Assembly: GCA_023213395.1 (NCBI GenBank)
Contig: CM041465.1
Location: 24,125,741 to 24,189,740, forward strand
Direction of reading: 5' to 3'
DNA length: 64,000 bases
From: Cycas panzhihuaensis
Lineage: Eukaryota; Cycadophyta
The notes under the pieces were generated by a model that saw nothing but the letters and a program-made list of their open reading frames with translations, had not been told where the DNA came from and searched no databases. Shown in pieces: positions 45,006 to 55,022 of this stretch (the first letter of the stretch is position 1; every line of letters begins with the position of its first letter). Position numbers and translations under genes: made by a program.

Positions 45006-46052
45006 TATTCTATCTCTGTAATGAGGATAAACTATAACTTCAAATTAATTTGTTGCCTAATAAGATAAAACTATGGGTAATTCCCTTTGTTAACCATTTC
45101 TCTTTCTCTTTTAAGCTATTTCTACTTTCATAAAAAACTTTACTTATGATCATATAAGCCTATTACTCCTTCTAGCATATGCTTTGATTGTGAGTACTCT
45201 TTTTCAAGGTTATCGATCTTTTCTCTTTTGATCTTCATACTCAAGAGAGAATTTAGACCCCCAACTTCATCATTTATTCTTATTGTTAAGAAGCGAGATT
45301 TATTCGTCAACTACAGATACTTTATCAGTTGCTCAAATCATACCTTTACTTACTAGTCCTTCATCTTGAGGATTTCGTCTTGGTTATTTATCACCTATTA
45401 ATTTGTCTTTTCTTTTATTATCCTTGGTTCTCTCTATTTACATTTTGAGGTAAATACTTATTCTACCACCTTCCCTTTACGTTTGGTAATACCATGATTT
45501 TGATTTTCTCTTTTTTCTGTGATTCAATCCTTAAGGAGATTGGTTTCTTATTTTATTTTAGTTCCATTGAAAAGGGTAAATTCTTACTACAATGAATAAA
45601 ATAATTTTATAATTGAGTGGTTATGAATCATTTCTTATAAATATCAGAAAACAAAAAGGGTGAAAGGTGAAAGTTTATTTAAAAAAAAGTCAATAAAAAA
45701 TAAAAAAATAAAAAAATAAAGAAAGTAAAAAAAGTATATTATTATTATCCTCTTATAACCTGGGGCAAGTCACATAATGACTTTGTCTCTACCTATCCAT
45801 ATAATAAGTTGGATTCATTTAGATAAGTTATTTAAGATGTTTAGGTCTAGTTGCTTAGGTCCATTGTGGCCTCAACTATGATCAAATCTTACTTGGCATC
45901 TTTTATTCTTGTTGATTATGGTTATCCCAATTATGATTTTTCTTTTTCCTCACAGTTAAAATGAACCTTATTCACTACCATCTCCTTATTGATTGATTCC
46001 CATACTCTCATTTATCGATCATACTATTTCTAAATATTGGTTATATCTTCCT
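45006..46052. other. AT-rich 3' region of the old element
   Basis: Where the nested element has its hairpin and antisense ORF, this copy holds about 1 kb of AT-rich DNA with no ORF that I can relate to the antisense protein. An A-rich tract lies at 45677-45738. The antisense ORF is either absent from this relative or lost beyond recognition. Confidence 0.45.
45677..45738. repeat. A-rich low-complexity tract
   Basis: Runs of A broken by single T or G over about 60 bp. No tandem period is stable. Confidence 0.8.
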
Positions 46053-46190
46053 ATGGTATTAAGTATTTTCACTGATGGAGGCAATAGAGATAACTCAAGA
46101 ATGTTTGTTGTTGCTTAGGTGATCTATGATCAATTAGGAAATCCCCACTTCTTTATTGGCCTATTTATACCTAGAACAACTATTTCTCGG
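46053..46190 (+). pseudogene. Second RNase H of the AT-rich element, cut
   Basis: Reads MVLSIFTDGGNRDNSRMFVV then, after a TAG, VIYDQLGNPHFFIGLFIPRT. FTDGG keeps the catalytic Asp that the nested element lacks. It breaks off after PRTT, before the NNEAEY motif, where an LTR begins at 46191. Confidence 0.75.
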
Positions 46191-47186
46191 TGGCCAGGAA
46201 TGGGTATAGATAGATCAACTCAACTGAGCGCAGGTATGCTTCTTCCTTTATGCCTTTATTATTTCTTTGGAAAGGTAGATAGAAGCATCGCCTCATTGCA
46301 TGATTGTCTATCACATTCGAGTGATCACCTTGCACTTATTGCTTGATCATGTTGCTTGTCATCCTTTTAGCCTATGAGGACCCACAGGACCTGCCTCTCC
46401 ATGAGGCAGGCACCCCCATAGCACTCTACAACCCCCCGCGCCACCTCCACATTGCCTTAAGCCTCACCTAACTCGTGTGATCCACTCATACCTTGATCTT
46501 GCATCTTTTCATAGTATTTCTGGGAATCCTAACTCCTGATGTCCCATTTGGTCTAGCCTACATGTCACCTAGACTGTCCCTAGACACTTGGACAAGAGGT
46601 CTAGCCCCTCTTAGACTTAGTACATCTCTGTTTAGGGATTTTAGGACCCTTACCATTACTATTTTAGCATTCTGGTCTCGCACCACTGTAAACTTAGCGG
46701 TTCTGCAAAGTTTACCATGGTGCTGCATTACTCACTATTTTTTTCATCTCTGGTGGTAATTCTCACTCTTTTGCGAGCGCCACGTGGATAAGTTACCAAG
46801 TCAGCCCTACCCAAACCCTAATCACTTGATTAGGGTTAGGATGGGTATATATCCCAAAAGGACCTTATTTTACCTCTCTTGGCTCTCCAACAACACTTCC
46901 TACTACTGTTGTTCTGTTCTCTCTTCCTCTTTTTTCATAGGTATGCCTGTAACGCTAGAGTTTCTGCCATTCTAACTTGGGATTTGCCTATAGCATCTGC
47001 AGTGCGTGGCGAGAGGACTCTTCATCTAGCATCTTCAAGCGAGATCTCCATGCTTCCCCTTCTGTTTTCATCAAGCAAGTGTCTCCTGCAACACCACCTT
47101 GTAGGTACCTTGTAGACCCTATAAAATTTACCTTCTCCTATTGCTTGCAGGGGTAGATCCACCCCTAACATAGCCCAATAGGTACT
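46191..47186 (+). repeat. Partial LTR, plus orientation (first ~1 kb)
   Basis: Starts TGGCCAGGAATGGGTATAG, a shortened form of the family start. Follows the LTR order through GGTTCTGCAAAG, the telobox palindrome and TATATAT (46846-46852), to a point about 1 kb in, where a minus-strand LTR takes over. It belongs to the same subfamily as 47187-49940 (TATATATCCC at the promoter) and not to the TATTTAAG subfamily. The remaining 1.7 kb is missing. Confidence 0.75.
46814..46852 (+). promoter_or_regulatory. Perfect telobox palindrome and TATA box
   Basis: AACCCTAATCA (46814-46824), CT spacer, TGATTAGGGTT (46827-46837), then TATATAT at 46846-46852. Two inverted teloboxes directly before a TATA box. 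Confidence 0.65.
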
Positions 47187-49940
47187 TGGAACATCATCTG
47201 CGGGATGGTCACTATACTTGATAGGAATTGAGGTGGTCAACAACTAAAGCTGGGGGTATGGATGGAGACCTATAAGTAAAAGGGAACACCACACAGGGCA
47301 TTCGTACACTGGAGCGCAAGTTCGGGACCTGCGAATGGTGCCCAACTACCTCGGAGTAGCTTTCAAATTCGAGAGGGAAGACACATATAGGGGTATCCTG
47401 GGTGGTCTTAAAGAGGGAGGTCCTCCCACCCTTAGATGGCTAGAAGGGAAGAGGAGGAACCCTCGATGGAGAGGTTCCTATGGCGAAGGAACACAAGATA
47501 AAAGGATATAAGAAAAGGGCCTAGGACAAATGTAGGTAGGCTTCCCTAGGCTAATTGGTCTAAGCAAATCTAACCGAGGGAAGGAGTAAAGAAAAGGAGC
47601 TAAGAGCTACTCTCTCTTTCTCTCTCTCTCTTTCATTCAATAACCAAAGGGCAAGAGAAAAAAAAAAAAAGTGTCTTGTATGCATTCAAGCAAGCAAACT
47701 AAATGAAGTGTAACTATAGGTACTTTCAGGCTAGATAGGAGAAAGGGAGAGGAATGCAGTCCCTACTATGACCTTTTCCTATGAAGGATAAGCATACAAT
47801 ATACTTATGAAAAATAAATGCAAGTAGCTAATTTATTACCCTTTTTGCTTTTACGTGATCTATTAAACAAATGTAATAGATTTTAGATAAGAGCAAAAAG
47901 GGGAAGGGGCGGATGGAGAGGGACGATGTGTACCCGGGAAGTGTAGCAGTTGATGAAGAACCTCACTTGTGCGCAATGTATGCCCTCTCACCAATAGTTG
48001 GTGCATAACCAAAGTTGGTATGGAAAAAATGGGCTTCCTTACCTTCCCCTTATAAAAGACAAAGTAAAATGGAAAAGCAAAGAAAGTAAGTAAATGTACC
48101 AAGAAGCAAGCAAAGTGGAAGAGAGAAGAAGGGTGAAGGCTTACCCAGAGTCATACATCCTTCCTCTTCATGGATGTTACTTCAAACCTATATCCACAAG
48201 AGTCTCTCCCTTCTAAGAAGGGGCTGCAAGAAACTATATATACACATATATGATATGAATGCTAAAATTTATATTTAAAGTTAGTGTAACTACTGCTGAA
48301 AATAATTCTGCTTTCCTCAAGGTAAAACCATGCATACCAAGCAAGAAGTGAAAGGGTAGCCTCAAGAAGGCAAAACCCTCTACTAAAGTACCTCCATGCA
48401 GACTCAAAGTATAGCAAGGTAAGGGTTATATGATAGTCTATGGATAACCAATAAGCATGGGGATGAATGATGTGAGATATAGAAGAGATAGTTAGGTAAC
48501 AGAGTCACTAGGGACATCGAACCCTCACACAAGTCTCACCGCAAATCCAAATGGATACCGGGCAAGGTTAGAGGCATGAAGAAGGCCCAAACAAAGGGCA
48601 TGCATGCTTAGAATCAGTGCAGCAAGGGCTATGTATGCTGATATCCAGTGCAGGCCAGGATTCCACCCACTCCTAGTTAACTCAAGGAAAGCATGGACGC
48701 AAGAGAGGAAGGATGGGAAGGGGTTGGCCCTTGGGGAGTAGATCTAATTGGGAAAGATCTCACCTTACTCCCTTCACCCAATCCTTATGAGCCCTCTCTC
48801 GTAACTTTCCTAAAGAAAACCAACGAAGAAATGAGATGGAAATCAAGGTATACAAAGCCAAAAAAGGAAAGACAATCCTTACTATAGCCAAAGGCCAAAA
48901 GAGAAGGAAAAATATACTTTCAAATAGATTCTAATGGAACAAATACATACTAAATCATAAAAATAAGGAAAAGGGTACCTGCTGAGCTAAGTTTAGGGCA
49001 GATTTACCCCTGCAACCAGTGGGAGAGTGCAGGTCTTGCAAGGTTTGCAGGGTATCTCCCAAGGTGGGGCTATGGAAGACACTTGTTGGGTGAAGTTGAG
49101 GAAGAACCAAAGAGATCTTGCTTGGAAATACTTAGAGGAACATCTCCCACCATGAAACAGAGTTGTTGCAGGTGCACCTATGGAGGAGAGGAGTAAGTGA
49201 CCAGAAACACAGTAGTAGCATATGATGTTTAAGAGCTAAGAGATGTGAAATGATGAACTTTTTGGGATATATACTCATCCCAACCCTAATCGAGCGATTA
49301 TGGTGTGAATAGGGCTAAGTTGGTCACTTGTCCACATGGAAATTCCATGAAAAAAGTAAGAATTGCCATGGCGGATTAAAAAAATAAAGTGCAACAGTCA
49401 CACCATGATAAACTTCGCGGTACCGCTTAGTTTATAGTGGTGCGAGACCATAATGCTAAAATAGTAATGGTCAAGGTTCTTGGAGCCCTAAAAGAGGTGT
49501 GACAGGCCTAGGAGAGGCTATCCCTCTTGTCCAGGTGGCTAGGGACAGTCCGGAAGGCATATGAACTAGGCCAAACTGGGCACTAAAAGCTAGAAATCCC
49601 AGAAATGTTGTGATGAGGACATAGGAACAGGGTATGAGCGGGTCATACCAACTGAACGAGGCTTGATGTGACGTGGAGGTAGCACGGAGGGTTGTAAAGT
49701 GGCATGGGGATGCCTACCTTATGGAAAGATAGGTCCCATGGGTCGTCATAGGCTCATAATATGACAACCCGGCATGATCAAGCAATGGATGCAAGGCGAT
49801 CATATAAATGTGGCAATCAATCGTGCAATGAGGCAATGCTTATATCTACCTTTCCAAAGAGATAGTAAAAGTGGAAAGGGAGAAGCATACATGCTTACAC
49901 AGGTTAACCTATCCATATCCATTCTTAGTAGGCGGAAACA
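47187..49940 (-). repeat. 3' LTR of the truncated minus-strand element
   Basis: 2754 bp, starting TGGAACATCATC and ending CGGAAACA on the plus strand. It matches the LTR family along its length. A CT microsatellite lies at 47613-47638 and an A run at 47661. The 28-base palindrome with CGCGGTACCG core is at 49408-49435. The promoter TATATA lies on the minus strand near 49267, with a decayed telobox pair (49282-49302). The left flank GTACT has no partner because the 5' end of this element is missing. Confidence 0.82.
49408..49435. promoter_or_regulatory. 28-base GGTACC palindrome in LTR
   Basis: ATAAACT..AGTTTAT arms around CGCGGTACCGC, with only two mismatching positions. It sits 140 bp before the minus-strand TATA box, the same place as the AAATC-armed version in the other subfamily. 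Confidence 0.55.
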
Positions 49941-50389
49941 CCGCCCCTTAGAGCCTCGCTACTCGGAAGCATGGTGCAATGGTGAATGCTGGTAACAAGA
50001 CTATCAGTAATACATGTATATATAATAATTATGATCATAACAAGGGTCAAGGGTGCTGGTGAGTGTCATGGAAGAATGCGTGGATATAAGGATAGGGGTG
50101 GAGACAATATAGGGCTACCTATGTGCCACTCGAGAATTGACTGGAAGCTATGACAGATGAGGGGGATGTCCCCATCATAAGAGTGCAAAGGGAAGTGCAT
50201 GATGATATTAGGAGGAAGAGTAAATAAACAAACCTGATAGTCGCCATAGTTTAATCTCATTAGTGGCCAACTTTCGAAGGTATGAACAGATCACAAAGTG
50301 GGATGCAAGATGGCTTGAGACTTGGGTGACAGGGCGTCCAAGTAAGTCTCTCAAGGGTAGTCAACAAGAAGAGGGAGGCAGCTCAAGGA

Positions 50390-50771
50390 TGAGATGAACG
50401 AGGATGTCCACCTCAGAGTTGAGGGACTGAGGGATGTGTTGGATGTCGACAGACTAAAAATAAGCCAATACAGACCTAGCGGTTGAAGCAAGAGCTCTCA
50501 AGCATAGGCATCACACTTGGTAAACCTAGGTGAGATGGGACACCACCACCTAGGAGTCACAAAGAAGAACAATTGATCCATGATAGAAATGAAGTGCATC
50601 GGTGAGTGCTTCAATAACAGCCATGTACTCAGCTTCGTTATTGGTGGTCTCGGGGAGGAAGATTTTGGAATGTAGAAAATCATGTCCGGAAGGGTCACGA
50701 AGAATCCATGTAGTAGTGGAGGGGCCGGGATTCTTGTGGCTTCCATCGTCAGTGAAGATGAGGAGAGTCAT
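50390..50771 (-). pseudogene. Second RNase H of the minus-strand element
   Basis: The best-kept copy. MTLLIFTDDGSHKNPGPSTT (first Asp), FLPETTNNEAEYMAVIEALT (catalytic Glu), HGSIVLLCDS then TAG (third Asp), VVVSHLT and SVDIQHIPQSLNSEVDILVH, the last Asp. All four acidic positions of RNase H are present. Clean from 50771 to about 50550, then four stops, two of them at expected Gln or Trp positions. Confidence 0.85.
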
Positions 50772-52017
50772 AGGTGAGCTAAGAAAGTGTCTTAGTAGAG
50801 AAAATATATAATAGAGCCAGAGTCAAAGCAAAAAGGCTCATATGTCAAGCAATAAATGACCATGAAGGGTAGGAGGATCTAGCAATGAGGCTACTTGAGG
50901 ATAGGAGTAGGCTATCAGGCCACTAGCGATGTTGAGCGTGACGAAAGGGCACCACAGGGATGCCAAAGGTTGCTTAAGAAAGCAAAGAGCGATCCCGAGC
51001 GGAGGGAGTGTTGCCTCTAGAGACCCCAAGGGCACGAACGGGCTACAAAAATGAGTCCGGAGACGGTGAAAGCAGGCCAAACGAATATAAACACAGGCAT
51101 GTATAGGGTGGCACGTAAAACGAGATAGAAGGGCCCTGACAAAAATACGTCGACAAGGTGCTATAAATGCACTTGAAGGAATAAGAAAAATGGAGGCTAT
51201 GGAAGCGTAATGGGAAACAGGGCCAGAAGATAATGATGATTAGGGATGAGAAATAACCTCAAGGGCTGTCTCAAAAGCAAAAATGGTGAAAGTGCCTATT
51301 GGGCCCCCTACTTATATAAGGAAAACCGATGAAAATAGGATTCATTTTCATAAGCTCATGAATGAATCCAGCCCTTTCCTTATGTAGCGAGTGCCACCCA
51401 ACTTTGAAGGCACGTGAGGAGATCCGGTAGTTGGATTATGGTAGAGATAGCCATTAAGACTAGGACGACGGGATGGTGACAGCTCGACCAGATCCAGTGA
51501 ATGGATCATCGAAACCCTATCCCATCTTGTGATTTAAAAGTTCGTTACTTTTTGTTATTTTTATATAGTTTTTTAGACCCCATAGTGAAAGAAATGATCT
51601 CTTAGAGTCTGAACTAGACCCAGAGAGAGGTAGGATTGGGGCATTAGGTAGCCTTGGTCCTAGTGGGCTTGGCCATGGCCCGATTTTAGGAAAATTTTTG
51701 AGTTTTTTGGGTGGGAAACCCCCCTTTTAAGGGGGTGACATTTGCACCATAGTAAGGATTGTGGTGCTGCAATCTTTGCCACGGGGCCCTGATCGCCATA
51801 GGACCCAGGCCAAACTCCGCGGTACGGTGTAGTTTGGCCCAGTGCGAAGGCAGAGCTGATGAAAACTAAAGAAGGGGGGCCAAGGACCCCTAAATCTTAA
51901 CCGAACGAGGTTAAGAGATAGTCCAGAGGATAGAGAGGTGAGCATGAGTTAGAGTTTGACCAGTTTCATGGTGTTTTGTGAGTGGTGATCGCGGTGGAGA
52001 ACCACTAAAACATCAGT
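50772..52017. other. Leader between second RNase H and antisense ORF
   Basis: Counterpart of 30533-31752. It includes the GGTAC palindrome at 51810-51837 (CCAAACTCCGCGG..TAGTTTGG). The TATAAGG box of copies A and B is not kept here. Nothing else recognised. Confidence 0.4.
51810..51837. promoter_or_regulatory. GGTAC palindrome before the antisense ORF
   Basis: Outer arms CCAAACT and AGTTTGG pair perfectly around CCGCGGTACGGTGT. It lies 180 bp before the proposed ORF start, the same relation as in copies A and B. Confidence 0.5.
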
Positions 52018-53880
52018 ATGGCTATGTTGAGTTTTATAGAGATGATGTCCCGTGAGGACAGACAGATTTTGGCAAGGTGTGGCTTGCTGAAGGTCACAAG
52101 GATACCTCAGTACACGTCAGACCAGAGGCTACTAGTAGATATTGTGTCTCATTAGGATAGACAAAGGTACGTCTTCCATCTACCCCAAGTAGGGGATGTA
52201 TCGATAACAGGGTGACATCAGGAGGATATTGGGGGTGCCGACGATAGGGAGGTCAGCAATACTGGGGGCGCTACCTAGCAATGAGGTAACACACAGGGAG
52301 GCTATGACATTCTTCATGGGCTTAGACAGGTGGGAGAGGAGAGGTATCTCTCTCCAGAGCATGGTGATATTAGGAGTTCCTTGTGTAAGGAAGTTGATCA
52401 TATTATGCGTTTTATTCCAGATATCCCAGAAACAGAACTATAGGGACATATCGGGCAGTTAGATGGATGCAGTACGGAGATGTGAGGCCCAGGAGAGGTT
52501 AGATTAGGCCACCCTCATAGTGGCGAACCTTATCGCATAACTGGACACTATTCGGGTAGCAGGGAAGGGTGGTCTATCATATAGCACCCTTTTGCAGTGT
52601 TGGTTTTTTGACCACTTTGGAGCAGTAGCGTCGACTGGGGGACCACACCTTGTCTTAGAGTGGGCTCCTATGGTACATAGATGGCTGACTAGATTCAGGG
52701 GTATTGAGGACTAAGCATATGTATGTCGCTCAGTGGAGGCCACATCACTAGACCTCCTCACCATGATTGACTATATATCAGACCTATATAGAGTGATGAG
52801 GTGGGACAACAATGACGAGGCAGGCAGGGCAGGAGTGGACCCAGGAGATGATGGTGGAGATGGAGGCAATCAAGGTGATGGGGCTAGCCTATCACGAGCT
52901 ACAGGAGAGGCAGGTCCGTCAGAGATCGTAGGAGGAGAGGTGAGCCCCTCAGGAGTTGCAGATGAGAGTAGGGGCCCAGTGACATGAGCTCAGAGGTTGC
53001 GAATCATCGGGAGATTGAGAGAGGTAACTACACTAGCAAAGGAGAGGAGGGATGCCCCAGTAGTTGAGGCAGTGACCAAGTAGGTACTTGAGGAGGAGGA
53101 GGTACCCGCAGCTGGTGGAGTGCCTAGGGCAGAGGCAGTCATCTAAGTCAAGGAGCCGGTGGCCACACTAGGTGAGACATTACCTTCTTCTGTCATCGTT
53201 TGATTACCAGATGTATATATGTTATTTAATTTTGGTTTGGCATATATATGGACACGTACTAACATGTGACATGTTAGATTTGTAGGTATAGCAGATATCC
53301 AGAGGCTGGTAGAGGCGGTAGTCTGAGAGATATTCCCCTGGGCCTACGTGGAGGGGCAACCTCCCATCTAGGTAGGTGACGAGCCCAGATCAATAGGTAC
53401 CCATCTGACTGACGTGCATACTGTTGGTGAGGACGAGGGATGTATGGATTACAGAGTCCCAAGAGCATGAGGCATGTGCGGGATGCCTTCAAATAGAGCT
53501 AGACATGACTTGAGCTTAAAGGGATGCCCTATAGAGTCAGGTATAGGCACTGGAGGCTCTAGGAGGAGCTAGAAGGGACGCAAAGAGCCGTATCCAACTA
53601 GCAGTGATGGAGAAGCACCTCAGAGGGATGGAGGAGAGGCTCCGCAGTGTAGAAGGTGATCGAGATCGTATCCAGGCCTGATATAATCGACTAGTGGACG
53701 AGGTGGCCTTGAAACCATCACAGAGCAGGACATATACACATACAGTGGCGACGACCACCAGGAGGCCACGGGACAAGGAGAGCGAGGCGGGGAGCTCCCA
53801 GAGGCATAGGAGGAGCCTAGGAGGGATGTGGTCCCTAGGAGAGGGATCACATTGGCCATAAGATGATGCCCCAGGGGCAG
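52018..53880 (+). pseudogene. Antisense ORF: plant-mobile-domain-like, third copy
   Basis: Opposite to its own element. ATG 52018: MAMLSFIEMMSREDRQILAR then CGLLKVTRIPQYTSDQRLLV, DIVSH-stop-DRQRYVFHLP and VGDVSIT. This follows the start of the plant mobile domain (LLxxLVxxW..TFHLPxGExxxTLxDV). Next are RWERRGISLQSMVILGVPCV, RKLIILCVLFQISQKQNYRD, SYSTLLQCWFFDHF and DLLTMIDYISDLYRVMRWDN, an acidic Gly/Asp stretch (52830-52890), RLVEAVV..EIFPWAYVEGQP and a coiled coil at 53600-53700. Conservation of wording with copies A and B argues for past protein-level selection. Confidence 0.6.
53172..53285 (+). other. Candidate intron in the antisense ORF (third copy), 114 nt
   Basis: Donor CTAG|GTGAGAC, branch-like TACTAAC at 53257-53263, acceptor TTTGTAG|GTATAG. 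Position matches the 111-nt candidates in copies A and B. Confidence 0.4.
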
Positions 53881-54622
53881 GGCAATGGTAGAGTAAAGTG
53901 TAGGAGTTTTTGTTTTAGACAGGGGAAAGTACAGACCTCAAGGGAGTCACCATATATAGTCACATGATTATACCCTCCCTGTAAGGACTCTAGCTTCCCA
54001 TGGATGATGTACTATACTAGTTGTATGATATGACACATGATGATTATTTTTATGTATATAGATAGGGTGATTGATACCCCATTTGATGTATGATGATATA
54101 TATCATAACATATGATGGATGATGTGTATGTTTATATTTACATGTTTATGTATGTGTATGAGGATGTACGGATGCACGAGGGTATGGTTGATGATACTTT
54201 GAATTGATTATTGTATGATTTTTGTGTTATGATATTTGTTTGAGCTATACACATTTCCTTTCATGCAGGGCCATATTCCTAGTAGAGACACACACGATCA
54301 CTATGAGTAGCAGCGATGGATACATGTGAGGCTAGGAGATAGGGCGACACGTATGTCCATATGGGAGCATAGCGGGATATACAAAGGAAATGCCAATAGG
54401 AAGGGAGTGACGACACTCTAGAGTGTCATCCTAATTGGGGGAGATGGCCAAATAGGAGGACGAGGTTCCCAGGGGAATGGGAATAAGGGTTCTATGAGAG
54501 GAACCAAAAAGGAATGAGAGGACCACCTTAAGCCATCATCCCACCTATGGTTAGGAGGAATGGGAACAACTTAGGGTAGTAGTTTAGGCTCATTTTAGAG
54601 TGTGGAAAAGGCAATGAAGAAA
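53881..54622. other. AT-rich intergenic stretch with hairpin
   Basis: GATGATATATATCATAACAT-type tracts at 54080-54250, counterpart of 28430-28560, then the hairpin at 54523-54578. No coding signal. Confidence 0.45.
54523..54578 (-). other. Conserved hairpin, diverged copy
   Basis: On the minus strand CCCTAAG faces CTTAAGG with an inner CCCATTCCTCC against AGGTGGGATG. Sequence changes relative to 28085-28141 largely keep the pairing. Confidence 0.5.
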
Positions 54623-55017
54623 TCATGTGTAGCATTTTTTGAGGAATTTCCCATTAACAACTTTCTCAAATTCAAGGCCCTCTAGGGTGGTAATCCTATA
54701 GGCACCGTTATCAAGACTCTTAAGAACGATAAAGGGACCAACCCATCTGGGTCTAAATTTGGTTAAGCGATCATGAAGATATTCCAGCTTGAGGACATGG
54801 TCCCCGGGATACAAAGGACGAGAACAAAGGTGTTTATCGTAAGTCCTTTGCAAACGGGCTTTAGACGTGAGATCAACTTGGTAAGTGGCTAAACGCCTCT
54901 CATCTAAGGCTTGAGGTCTAAGAGGCAAGCCTGATGGATAGACTCCTCATCGATAAGACCTCGAAGGGAAACTCGTAGAGAGGGGATCTCCACTTCCAAT
55001 AGGAGTACATCCTCGGT
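54623..55017 (-). pseudogene. Integrase C-terminal part, minus-strand element
   Basis: EVEIPSLRVSLRGLIDEE-type wording from 55010, then RRLATYQVDLTSKARLQRTY, DKHLCSRPLYPGDHVLKLEY, TKFRPRWVGPFIVLKSLDNG and AYRITTLEGLEFEKVVNGKF, ending LKKCYT at 54623. Clean over about 100 codons. Its first part is cut off by the solo LTR. Confidence 0.87.
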
Positions 55018-55022
55018 CTAAA

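Larger units (their letters stand above)
14640..46190 (+). mobile_element. Old AT-rich Ty3/gypsy (Tat-like) element, interrupted
   Basis: Plus-strand pieces in element order: gag 14640-15300, protease 15780-16200, RT 17341-18260, RNase H 18290-18598, then after an inserted element the rest of RNase H and integrase (35204-36300, and the full version 43507-45005), and a second RNase H start at 46053. Its proteins align by eye with those of the nested element, so the two are relatives, but this copy is strongly AT-shifted. Its 5' LTR is not recognised and its 3' end is cut at 46191. The span includes the inserted and duplicated DNA. Confidence 0.75.

Noticed and set aside
47613-47638. CT-rich tract as a polypyrimidine or regulatory site
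   Set aside because: Simple microsatellite; not shared with other LTR copies.
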